Source of the DNA: Candidatus Schekmanbacteria bacterium GWA2_38_11 | Lineage (GTDB): Bacteria > Schekmanbacteria > GWA2-38-11 | Direction of reading: 5' to 3' | Assembly: GCA_001790645.1 (NCBI GenBank) | Contig: MGDB01000007.1 | Coordinates: 1-14,658 of the forward strand | Length of the DNA: 14,658 bases | The notes under the pieces: model-generated | What the model was told of the DNA's origin: nothing | The model's database searches: none | What the model saw: the letters and a program-made list of their open reading frames with translations, nothing else | Part shown: positions 7,897-13,994 of the stretch, in pieces | Position numbering within the stretch: position 1 is the stretch's first letter | Layout: each line of letters begins with the position of its first letter | Program-made: the position numbers and the translations under genes

Positions 7897-7909
7897 AGAG
7901 ATTATACAT

Positions 7910-9721
7910 ATGTGCGGAATAAGCGGCGTTATAGGTAAAAAGGATATCACGAAGAAACTCTTAAATTGCATAAAAAACCTTGAATACCGTGGGTATGATT
8001 CCTGCGGTATGGCTCTTATATCTAATAAAAACATTCAGATAAGAAAAAATGTAGGCGCAGTGGAAGAAGTTAATTTGCAGGAAAAATTTCTTGAACTGTC
8101 AGGAAACATCGGCATAGCTCATACCCGGTGGGCAACTCACGGAGGAGTTTCAAAAAAAAATTCTCACCCACACGCAAGCTGCAACAAAGATTTTGCCGTC
8201 GTCCATAACGGAATTGTATCGAATTTTGTAGAACTTAGAGCGGAACTTCAGAAAAAAGGCCACAAATTCCTCTCTGAAACTGATACTGAAGTTATTGTTC
8301 ACCAGATTGAAGAATGCTACAATAAATGTAGAAACGTAGAGAAAGCCCTGAGAGAGACTATCAGGAAATTATCAGGGACCTATGCCTTTGCCATGATTTC
8401 CATATATGAACCGGAAACAATATATTGTGCAAGAAATGAAAGTCCCCTTGTCCTTGGAGTCGGTTCCGATGACATGTTCGTAGGCTCGGATGTAAATGCT
8501 TTTATTGAATACACTAAAAACATAGTGTTTCTTAACGATGGTGAATATGCAATTGTCAACCATGACAGCTTCACAATAAAGGATGCTTTTACCGGGGTTG
8601 AGATTGAAAGAGAGATTAAAAAAATTGAATGGGATGCAGAGATGGCAAAAAAAGGCGGTTATCCTCATTATATGCTGAAGGAAATTTATGAAGAGCCTCA
8701 AACCATCTTAAATGCCCTGAAAATAGAAAAAGAATCTGTCGTAAAATTAGCGCAAATGATTTTGGAGAGTGAAAAACCCTACCTGATAGGAGTAGGAACT
8801 ACCTATTATGTAGCCTTAGCCGCTCAATATTATTTCTCAAATTTAGCAGAAAAATATATACCAGCCGTTTCATCCGATGAATTTGAATATGTTGCAGAAG
8901 TTAATGATAAATCTCTTGTAATTGCAATCTCACAATCAGGTGAAACCTATGATACGCTCAGGGCTCTGAGGTTTGCCCGTTCAAAAAAATCCAGGACTGC
9001 TGGAATTGTGAACGTAGTAGGCTCTTCCATAGCAAGAGGGGTCAATCATGCTATAATGCAGGGCACGGGACCTGAGATATGTGTGCTGAGTACAAAAGCA
9101 GCCCTGTCGCAAATCGTGATCCTCATAAGGGTAGCTCTGGAAATGCAGAAATTGAAAAAAAAAATATCTAATAAAGATTACCAGAGGTTCTACAAAGAAT
9201 TAGAAACCGGCTCACAGACAGTAAGCGTAATTCTGAATGAATATTCAGGCATAATAAGGAATATCGCATACAAACATGCACACGTAAAAAACTGGCTATA
9301 TTTAGGCAGAGGAATCTATAGTGCCATTGCACTGGAGTCTGCACTAAAAATGAAGGAAGTTACTTATAGCCATGCTGAAGGGATGCCCGGAGGATTTATG
9401 AAGCACGGAACTATTGCGCTGATAGATAAAGACATCAACACACTGGTTTTTATGCCTCCTAAAGAAGATGGGTCAATATTTCAATTATCCATGGGCAATG
9501 TTGAGGAAATAAAAGCCAGAGCAGGATTTGTTCTCGGTATACATTTTGGAGATGCGCACGGGGTTTTTAATGAAAAGATAGTTCTTCCTAAAACTCCCAG
9601 TTTAGTTGCCCCCCTGATGCAGCTTATTGTAGGTCAGCTTTTTGCTTATTTTTCAGCTACTGCCCTTAAAAGGAATGTGGATAAACCCAGGTCTCTGGCA
9701 AAGTCGGTAACGGTCGCATAA
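7910..9721 (+). CDS. glmS: Glutamine-fructose-6-phosphate aminotransferase (isomerizing)
   Basis: Makes glucosamine-6-phosphate from fructose-6-phosphate and glutamine, the entry step to UDP-GlcNAc. It has 603 residues, the family's normal length. The start is fixed by MCGISG, since Cys2 must become the N-terminal nucleophile; the frame is open further upstream, but that would bury the cysteine. Glutaminase domain: HTRWATHG (71-78), HNG (99-101), ETDTE (123-127). Two SIS domains follow: GVGTTYY (294-300), SQSGET (341-346), STKA (394-397), LGRG (465-468), KEVTYSHAEGMPGG (482-495), the catalytic histidine in KHG (498-500), and the C-terminal AKSVTVA (597-603) with its lysine. The HAEGMPGG...KHGTIALI stretch resembles archaeal GlmS more than the E. 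coli HAEAYAAGELKHGPLALI form. An AAGAGA box lies about 8 nt before the ATG. Confidence 0.96.
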   Translation: MCGISGVIGKKDITKKLLNCIKNLEYRGYDSCGMALISNKNIQIRKNVGAVEEVNLQEKFLELSGNIGIAHTRWATHGGVSKKNSHPHASCNKDFAVVHNGIVSNFVELRAELQKKGHKFLSETDTEVIVHQIEECYNKCRNVEKALRETIRKLSGTYAFAMISIYEPETIYCARNESPLVLGVGSDDMFVGSDVNAFIEYTKNIVFLNDGEYAIVNHDSFTIKDAFTGVEIEREIKKIEWDAEMAKKGGYPHYMLKEIYEEPQTILNALKIEKESVVKLAQMILESEKPYLIGVGTTYYVALAAQYYFSNLAEKYIPAVSSDEFEYVAEVNDKSLVIAISQSGETYDTLRALRFARSKKSRTAGIVNVVGSSIARGVNHAIMQGTGPEICVLSTKAALSQIVILIRVALEMQKLKKKISNKDYQRFYKELETGSQTVSVILNEYSGIIRNIAYKHAHVKNWLYLGRGIYSAIALESALKMKEVTYSHAEGMPGGFMKHGTIALIDKDINTLVFMPPKEDGSIFQLSMGNVEEIKARAGFVLGIHFGDAHGVFNEKIVLPKTPSLVAPLMQLIVGQLFAYFSATALKRNVDKPRSLAKSVTVA

Positions 9722-9760
9722 TGAGGAGAGTGAGGGTTCGAGGATTCAAGGATTCGAGTA

Positions 9761-9808
9761 ATCCCCCCAAACCCCCCTTTAGAAAAGGGGGGCAAGAGGG
9801 AATTTGAA
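9761..9808. repeat. Family I repeat copy
   Basis: AATCCCCCCAAACCCCCCTT followed by AGAAAAGGGGGG and GAGGGAATTTGAA repeats the layout seen at 145-186, with a short duplicated C-run in the left arm. Confidence 0.65.
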
Positions 9809-9836
9809 CCTTTTTAAAGTAATTTTTTTAAAAATA

Positions 9837-9857
9837 GCCGAGGCATCCTGCCTCGGT
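9837..9857. repeat. Family II palindrome copy
   Basis: AGCCGAGGCATCCTGCCTCGG. It is identical to the unit at 6318-6338 except for the loop (TCC instead of TCT). Confidence 0.75.
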
Positions 9858-9878
9858 AAGTCAGGCTTTCTATTATTT

Positions 9879-9916
9879 CCCTCTCCCCTTGGGGAAGAGG
9901 GTTAGGGTGAGGGGTA
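9879..9916. repeat. Family IV palindrome, empty copy (CCCTCTCCC/GGGAGAGGG type)
   Basis: CCCTCTCCCC, TTG, GGGGAAGAGGG, then TTAGGGTGAGGGG. The copy at 11907-11962 has the same arms and the same GGGTGAGGG tail, but with a family V palindrome in its loop. This unit sits directly upstream of the next gene. Confidence 0.75.
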
Positions 9917-9932
9917 TTTCTCAGAGGGCATA

Positions 9933-10613
9933 ATGCTTCGACCATCAGACTTTTTTGATTTGAGCAGCTTTAAGCATAAAGGGCTATTTGAAGGGCTGGA
10001 ATTTGTATGGGACTGTTTTAAGATTCTCCCCGATTATCTAAAAAAGAATTTAAAACCAACCATAAACTCTAAAATTCCTCATAGCGTTTATTTGCATGGA
10101 AATTATATTTATATAGGAGAAAACACTACTGTAGAGCCAGGAACTGTAATCAAAAGCCCTGCCATAATTGGAGATAATGTGGAAATCCGCTCCTGTGCCT
10201 ACATTAGAGAAAATGTAATCATAGGAGATAATTGTGTTATAGGCCATGCAACAGAACTAAAAAATAGCATAATGCTTAATAACTCACATGCCCCTCACTT
10301 CAACTATTTAGGCGATAGCGTTCTTGGAAACAATGTCAACCTCGGAGCAGGGACAATCCTTTCGAATTATAAGATATCTGTGGACAAGTCTATAAAGATC
10401 AAAATAGATGATAAGGTCTATGATACAGGATTGATAAAACTTGGAGCTATTATGGGAGATAACTCCGAATCAGGCTGCAATTCTGTCTTAAACCCTGGAA
10501 CATTAGTCGGCAAAAGGTCTTTGATCTATCCATTGGTTTTAGCCCGCGGCTATATCCCTCCAGACACAATAGTCAAACTCAGGCAAAATCTGGAGACAAG
10601 CAGGCTGAAGTGA
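9933..10613 (+). CDS. Stand-alone left-handed beta-helix acetyltransferase (GlmU C-terminal-like)
   Basis: A 226-residue protein: a helical N-terminal part of about 45 residues (FFDLSSFKHKGLFEGLEFVWD) followed by hexapeptide repeats (about 52-205). It resembles the GlmU acetyltransferase half. It keeps the histidine in PHFNYLGD (121-128, His122), equivalent to His363 in GHLTYLGD of E. coli GlmU, then NLGAGT (136-141), SNYK and KLGAIMGD (169-176), which close the active site in this family. It probably acetylates glucosamine-1-phosphate with acetyl-CoA, supplying what the fused enzyme two genes upstream seems to have lost. There is no nucleotidylyltransferase domain. GAGG lies about 6-8 nt before the ATG. 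The 211-bp gap after glmS is full of palindromic repeats and has no clear terminator, so cotranscription is possible. The substrate is an inference from context. Confidence 0.85.
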   Translation: MLRPSDFFDLSSFKHKGLFEGLEFVWDCFKILPDYLKKNLKPTINSKIPHSVYLHGNYIYIGENTTVEPGTVIKSPAIIGDNVEIRSCAYIRENVIIGDNCVIGHATELKNSIMLNNSHAPHFNYLGDSVLGNNVNLGAGTILSNYKISVDKSIKIKIDDKVYDTGLIKLGAIMGDNSESGCNSVLNPGTLVGKRSLIYPLVLARGYIPPDTIVKLRQNLETSRLK

Positions 10614-10642
10614 AGCTCCCCGCCCACAGGGCGTGGCTTCAC
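10610..10642 (+). repeat. Imperfect hairpin just after the acetyltransferase stop
   Basis: GTGAAGC (10610-10616) pairs with GCTTCAC (10636-10642), and CGCCC pairs with GGGCG around an ACA loop. It begins in the stop codon. Without a T-tract it is not a classical terminator. It may be one end of a decayed mobile element together with the hairpins that follow. Confidence 0.55.
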
Positions 10643-10680
10643 GGATAGCCGGGGCTTTCCAGCTTCGGCGAAAACGTGGT

Positions 10681-10700
10681 ACGGGACAAGAATGTCCCGT
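10681..10700. repeat. Perfect 8-bp hairpin
   Basis: ACGGGACA (10681-10688), loop AGAA, TGTCCCGT (10693-10700). It lies in a gene-free stretch between two other hairpins. Confidence 0.6.
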
Positions 10701-10721
10701 CTATCGGTTTTAAATCGCTGC

Positions 10722-10775
10722 TTTCATCCCCGTCCACAGGACAGGGCGTTCTGCAGCATTTTCGTAATCACAATG
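10722..10775. mobile_element. Possible decayed IS200/IS605-type terminus
   Basis: A near-perfect hairpin, CCCCGTCC ACA GGACAGGG (7 of 8 pairs), is followed by CGTTCTGCAGCATTTTCGTA. From memory this resembles subterminal hairpins next to tnpB genes in IS200/IS605 elements. No transposase or tnpB frame is present nearby, so at most this is a remnant. Confidence 0.25.
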
Positions 10776-10791
10776 TAGAGCATAATTAATA

Positions 10792-10875
10792 ATGACCAAA
10801 AAAGAATTCCTCAAAAAAATAGCAAAGCAGAAAAAAGATTTATTCGCTCCCTATTCGCTCAAATCTGTGCTTCTT
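10792..10875 (+). pseudogene. Possible 5' fragment of an MNT-type nucleotidyltransferase
   Basis: The frame reads MTKKEFLKKIAKQKKDLFAP and continues YSLKSVLL. This is the spacing and pattern of the N-terminus of minimal nucleotidyltransferases (a helix, then 'gvKSlaLFGS'). It breaks off just where the GS-x-x-R-G active-site motif should begin and then runs into the tail of the convergent AbiEii-like gene. No ribosome binding site is visible. The match is short and could be chance. Confidence 0.25.
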
Positions 10876-10877
10876 AT

Positions 10878-11495
10878 TCATAATTTAACCTCTTTTACCT
10901 GTTCAATAAAAAACTTTTTTATTTCTATTCTTGATACCGGCTTTTTAAAAAAAAGGATTTCCGCTTCTTCAACATCCTCCAAATAAATAAGCTGTTCAAG
11001 GAAAAGACGGCTGTTAAACTCATCTTTATATTTCTTCTCAGATAGTTTAATAATTTCATTAATAGAAATATTCTCTTTTGAAATGAGAAAATACAAATCA
11101 ATGTAATCTTTATACATCCCTCTTCTGCCAATCGTATAGGCTTTTGCCACCGCAATTTCTCTCAAATCAAGTAATTTTATTCCTTTGTAGATTACAAAAT
11201 TAAAAAGCACAGAAAAAGGATATCTAAGAAAAGTTATTTTGTATTCATCTATAAAAACAGTAAGCTCATCAGGATTGTTAACTGCTGCTCCCACAGTGTT
11301 ATCATTAAAAACCTTTTTTGCTTTTGATAAAAGAGTTTTTGGGATTCCATCGGGACAAAACAAATCAAAATCTACAGAAAGTCTGTGTCCTATTTGCAAT
11401 GCCAAAGCTGTTCCGCCAACAAGATAGAAATTACTAAAATTTTTCAAAAGTGGGAAAAGAGCTTTGCCTTTTTCAGTGAGTACTTCTGGGTGCAT
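10878..11495 (-). CDS. AbiEii/AbiGii-family nucleotidyltransferase toxin
   Basis: A 205-residue protein of the AbiEii-type nucleotidyltransferase family, the toxin half of type IV-like abortive-infection systems. FYLVGGTALALQIGHRLSVD (23-42) carries the GG motif and, with FDLF, the S-x-D-x-D metal-binding residues Asp42 and Asp44. LREIAVAKAYTIGRRG (111-126) and MYKDYIDLYFL (127-137) hold the family's conserved lysine (118) and D-x-x-D (130, 133). At about 200 aa it is shorter than many AbiEii proteins (about 300) and belongs with the compact ones. The ATG lies inside the 3' end of the upstream partner gene (23-nt overlap), with only a weak GGTGA upstream, so translation probably depends on coupling. 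The toxic activity is inferred from the family. Confidence 0.85.
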   Translation of the reverse strand: MHPEVLTEKGKALFPLLKNFSNFYLVGGTALALQIGHRLSVDFDLFCPDGIPKTLLSKAKKVFNDNTVGAAVNNPDELTVFIDEYKITFLRYPFSVLFNFVIYKGIKLLDLREIAVAKAYTIGRRGMYKDYIDLYFLISKENISINEIIKLSEKKYKDEFNSRLFLEQLIYLEDVEEAEILFFKKPVSRIEIKKFFIEQVKEVKL

Positions 11496-11775
11496 AATTA
11501 AAATGTTTCACCGAGAAAATAATTGATACTAAACGCCTGGTGCGGGGTTTTATCTCAGTCGCTGAAACCTTTTCCAATATTTCTTTGATTATTTCTTTGC
11601 CGTAATAATTGGCTATCCATCGCCAATGTTTCAGGTCGCCATAGTTTATAGCGTTGAGAATAATGGTCTTCTTATGTTTTTCAGGGTCAATCTTAACAAA
11701 ATCATAGGACCATAAAACATTAGCAAAGAAGGCAGGCAATGACCTGTTTTTCTTTGAAAGTGTTTTTTTACTCAT
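11473..11775 (-). CDS. Small partner/antitoxin of the AbiEii-like toxin (DUF6922-like)
   Basis: A 100-residue protein with ANVLWSYDFVKIDPEKH (18-34), IINAINYG-type residues 38-46, DLKHWRWIANYYG (47-59), EIIKEIL (61-67) and a C-terminal PRTRRLVSIIF (77-87). From memory this W-Y-D-F...G-x-L-x-x-W-x-W...PRTR pattern belongs to the small DUF6922-like proteins encoded directly before AbiEii-type nucleotidyltransferases, where they replace the usual AbiEi antitoxin. It is the first gene of the pair and overlaps the toxin by 23 nt. The ATG has no ribosome binding site, and the promoter lies so close that the mRNA should start at the ATG. The antitoxin role is inferred from gene order and family. Confidence 0.75.
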   Translation of the reverse strand: MSKKTLSKKNRSLPAFFANVLWSYDFVKIDPEKHKKTIILNAINYGDLKHWRWIANYYGKEIIKEILEKVSATEIKPRTRRLVSIIFSVKHFNYAPRSTH

Positions 11776-11810
11776 ATATTTATAATACCATAAATTCTGA
11801 TAAATGCCAA
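11776..11810 (-). promoter_or_regulatory. Strong sigma-70-type promoter of the toxin-antitoxin pair
   Basis: On the minus strand, TTGGCA (11810-11805), a 17-nt spacer and TATTAT (11787-11782); each box matches consensus at five of six positions. The expected start, 7 nt after the -10 box, is position 11775, the A of the ATG. Confidence 0.6.
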
Positions 11811-11906
11811 TTATAAATTACACAGAAACTTTTATCTTGATTTTGTACAGTAATTTTGATATTCAAACTTTGAATTTTAATTCTATATACGCTGAAGCCT
11901 CAATCT

Positions 11907-11962
11907 CCCTCTCCCTTGCCTGCCTGCCGGCAGGCAGGATGGGAGAGGGTCGGGGTGAGGGT
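11907..11962. repeat. Family IV palindrome with family V palindrome in its loop
   Basis: CCCTCTCCC (11907-11915) pairs with GGGAGAGGG (11941-11949), and a GGGGTGAGGG tail follows, as in the empty copy at 9879-9916. CCTGCCTGCCGGCAGGCAGG (11919-11938) sits between the arms. Confidence 0.85.
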
Positions 11963-12037
11963 GGTACTTAATCCTTAGTACTTAACCCTGAAAGTTTGAT
12001 TTTTGTTCCATAATTTTGCTTTTTGAATTTTTTATAC

Positions 12038-12118
12038 GCCGAAGTGGCGGAACTGGCAGACGCACCATCTTGAGGGGGTGGCGGGTTTCCCGTGGGGGTT
12101 CGAATCCCCCCTTCGGCA
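12038..12118 (+). tRNA. tRNA-Leu (GAG)
   Basis: The acceptor stem GCCGAAG (12038-12044) pairs with CTTCGGC (12111-12117), with discriminator A at 12118. The D-loop region is GGCGGAACTGGCAGACGC. The anticodon stem is CCATC/GGTGG, with loop TTGAGGG and anticodon GAG (12072-12074). A long class II variable arm, CGGG TTT CCCG, precedes the T arm GGGGG TTCGAAT CCCCC. CCA is not encoded. Length and variable arm fit bacterial tRNA-Leu reading CUC/CUU codons. No attachment-site duplication is visible in the window. Confidence 0.96.
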
Positions 12119-12157
12119 ATGAAATTTCTTTTGATTATTCCCTCTCACGCAATCCCT

Positions 12158-12252
12158 TGTAGGGCAAGGCTTTAGCCTTGCTTAATCAAAAGAATTCCTC
12201 GATGCTCTGCATAGGGGTGTAAAAGTTTCCTCCCCTTTTGGGTTGCCCTACA
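12158..12252. repeat. Family III composite palindrome, longest copy
   Basis: Terminal inverted repeats TGTAGGGCAA (12158-12167) and TTGCCCTACA (12243-12252) enclose the hairpin GCAAGGCT/AGCCTTGC near the left end and CCCTTTTGGG near the right end, as in the 72-bp copy at 6352-6423. The spacers differ in sequence and length. The rest of 12119-12329 holds nothing I can recognise. Confidence 0.8.
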
Positions 12253-12329
12253 TTCTCGATAGAAGGAAAGAACGTTTACGTCTTTACATTTAATTTACAT
12301 TCCCATTACAAGAATTTACAAAAAAAATG

Positions 12330-12358
12330 TTTTCAAAATATTAATCTTATTGTATATT
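12330..12358 (+). promoter_or_regulatory. Candidate promoter of the eight-helix membrane protein gene
   Basis: TTTTCA (four of six), a 17-nt spacer and TATATT (five of six). The implied start near 12365 gives a leader of about 137 nt. Confidence 0.35.
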
Positions 12359-12377
12359 ATTTTTTGTTTGTTCTTTA

Positions 12378-12450
12378 AACTATGCCTGTTAGAAAGTTCA
12401 GGTCAGGGTTAAAAAACTCAGCGTTATTCTTGGTTTTTCCCTGCATAGTT
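12378..12450 (+). promoter_or_regulatory. Possible structured 5' leader
   Basis: AACTATG(C) at 12378-12385 pairs with (G)CATAGTT at 12443-12450, closing a domain. Inside are a weak CTG/CAG stem (12386-12388, 12399-12401) and a longer arm in which CAGGG and AAAAA (12404-12415) pair with TTTTT and CCCTG (12434-12443), with a two-base bulge. It matches no riboswitch family I know. It lies 50 nt before the start codon. Confidence 0.35.
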
Positions 12451-12501
12451 AGAACTTCATTAACTTAATGTAGATTTTAATAAATCAGGAGGAGGTATTT
12501 G

Positions 12502-13404
12502 ATGACTACAATAAAGCAGATGCGACAGCAGCCTATAAAACTTAAAGCAGTATTCTATACTGCCATATCCCTGATCTGGCTCTTCGGTCTTGTTGCCATA
12601 GGTCATATAGTTATGGTGATAATCAATAAGAACCATCCCAATTTAATGTGGTCCTTTGGTCTGTGGTGTATGGTTGTAGGGTTTCTCTTTATTGTCTTAA
12701 CAAGATTCTTTAAAAGCGACGGCTGGCAGAGCTTTTTAGGGGTTTTAGGCGGCACAGGAATGTGGATTGCGTTTGAATACGGCTTAATCTATGGCGGTGA
12801 AAGATTAGGGGTATCTTATACCTATAATGGAAGCTACCCTGAATACAGGATGATGCAATGGACAGTTGGAGTTTTGTTAATGGTCTGCATGTATCTTATG
12901 TTTCAGGAGTCTGTCCGCTGTAACTTTTTTGTTTACCTCAGAAGAAAACTCCATCTTATGAGAGGTGCCGTAGCTACTGGAAAAGTAGACAACTATGGAC
13001 CAAGAACAGCTTTTGAGTATATTATGACCACCTGGTTTTTCTATGTCCTATTAATAATGGGTTACGATGAAGCGATCTTTGGCGCCAAGGGTAAATTCAT
13101 TTATGCTGTGTTCTTCTGTTCTTTTGCAGTAGCTTTTTACCTTGCATATAAACTGCTCAATTTTGATAAATTCGGACCCAATATAAGATACTCCATCCCT
13201 GTAGTTCTGATATTCTGGAACGATGTTGAGATACTTGCCAAATGGGGAATGCTCAAAGAGCCATGGGTTCATATTAACTGGCCAATCATGACAGCTATAA
13301 TTTTTGGTTTCTGTTTTTCAAGTTACCTGATTTACAAGGACCTGTCAAGAAAAGCAAAAGGAGAGGCTGTTGTCCTTGAAGATCTGAAACAAGCGGAGAC
13401 TTAA
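12502..13404 (+). CDS. Hypothetical membrane protein with eight predicted helices
   Basis: A 300-residue integral membrane protein that I do not recognise. Hydrophobic segments at about 16-42, 48-70, 77-98, 117-135, 171-190, 198-218, 228-247 and 257-278 suggest eight helices, with a basic loop near 140-155 (VRCNFFVYLRRKLHLMR) that by the positive-inside rule should be cytoplasmic. Polar residues sit in or next to helices: Glu92 in WIAFEYG, Asp189-Glu190 in MGYDEA, and Asn240-Asp241-Glu243 in FWNDVEI, a pattern compatible with transport or an enzyme but with no known signature. The ATG is chosen because AGGAGG lies 6 nt upstream; a TTG directly before it would have poor spacing. A small exported protein is encoded 100 bp downstream and may share the transcript. 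Confidence 0.85.
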   Translation: MTTIKQMRQQPIKLKAVFYTAISLIWLFGLVAIGHIVMVIINKNHPNLMWSFGLWCMVVGFLFIVLTRFFKSDGWQSFLGVLGGTGMWIAFEYGLIYGGERLGVSYTYNGSYPEYRMMQWTVGVLLMVCMYLMFQESVRCNFFVYLRRKLHLMRGAVATGKVDNYGPRTAFEYIMTTWFFYVLLIMGYDEAIFGAKGKFIYAVFFCSFAVAFYLAYKLLNFDKFGPNIRYSIPVVLIFWNDVEILAKWGMLKEPWVHINWPIMTAIIFGFCFSSYLIYKDLSRKAKGEAVVLEDLKQAET

Positions 13405-13504
13405 AATTAACTTATAACTTGTGGAAAATTTTTTCTTATCTAATGAAAATCTCGCTTACCGGGATTAGAGAATGAACCTTATTTATTACATACTGGAGGT
13501 TAAA

Positions 13505-13993
13505 ATGAAGATTCTGAACATAATTCTCCCCGCACTGATTCTGTTAATGCTTGCCGGTTCAGCCGGAGCAGAGACACTTAAGGCAATTGTTATAGATGGA
13601 AATACTTTGTTCAATGATACTATAGACTCGGCAAACAGGCCCTATGAGAAGTTCTACACCGAAAAAGAACTTGCCGTTGCAAAGACTGATGCAGAAAGAG
13701 GAAGCAAACTTTTTCTCCTTACCAAGGACGGCACACTCTACTATCCGGCTCCCCAAAAAGGAGCAACATCCACAATATTCCTGAATCAAAACATGAATGC
13801 CCCGAGAATTACCCGCATATTTGGGAAAGAGCTTCAAGAACAAATCAAATCTCAAAGCAAAAAAAAATTCACATGGCTGACCCTTGTTCATGTAGTCGGC
13901 CACGAAGTTGAACTAACAGGTGATATCTATCCGGGATATTCAGGGGTAAAAGGAATCTATATAAAGACCATTAAATGCGACGAAGTCCAGTGA
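13505..13993 (+). CDS. Small exported protein, possibly with an OB-like beta domain
   Basis: A 162-residue secreted or periplasmic protein. The signal peptide is clear: MK, hydrophobic ILNIILPALILLMLAGS, and a likely cleavage after AGA (residue 22). The ATG is preceded by GGAGG at 5 nt. An in-frame ATG at 13472 would add 11 residues before the signal peptide and lacks such a site. The mature part has FLLTKDGTLYY (70-80) and a C-terminal VGHEVELTGDIYPGYSGVKG (131-150) plus IYIKTIK, which resembles the 'GkkVeVtGevy...Gvk.i.Vk.I' strand pattern of small periplasmic OB-like proteins. That resemblance is by eye only. No catalytic motif is seen, and the single cysteine in the mature part is near the C-terminus. 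It lies 100 bp after the membrane protein gene, so the two may work together in the envelope. Confidence 0.85.
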   Translation: MKILNIILPALILLMLAGSAGAETLKAIVIDGNTLFNDTIDSANRPYEKFYTEKELAVAKTDAERGSKLFLLTKDGTLYYPAPQKGATSTIFLNQNMNAPRITRIFGKELQEQIKSQSKKKFTWLTLVHVVGHEVELTGDIYPGYSGVKGIYIKTIKCDEVQ

Positions 13994-13994
13994 T

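Noticed and set aside
7823..7909. 29-codon N-terminal extension of glmS
   Set aside because: It overlaps the end of the upstream gene and would hide the catalytic cysteine, which must be the second residue.
12038..12118. tRNA-Leu as an attachment site of an integrated element
   Set aside because: No integrase gene and no repeated 3' end of the tRNA were found in the window.
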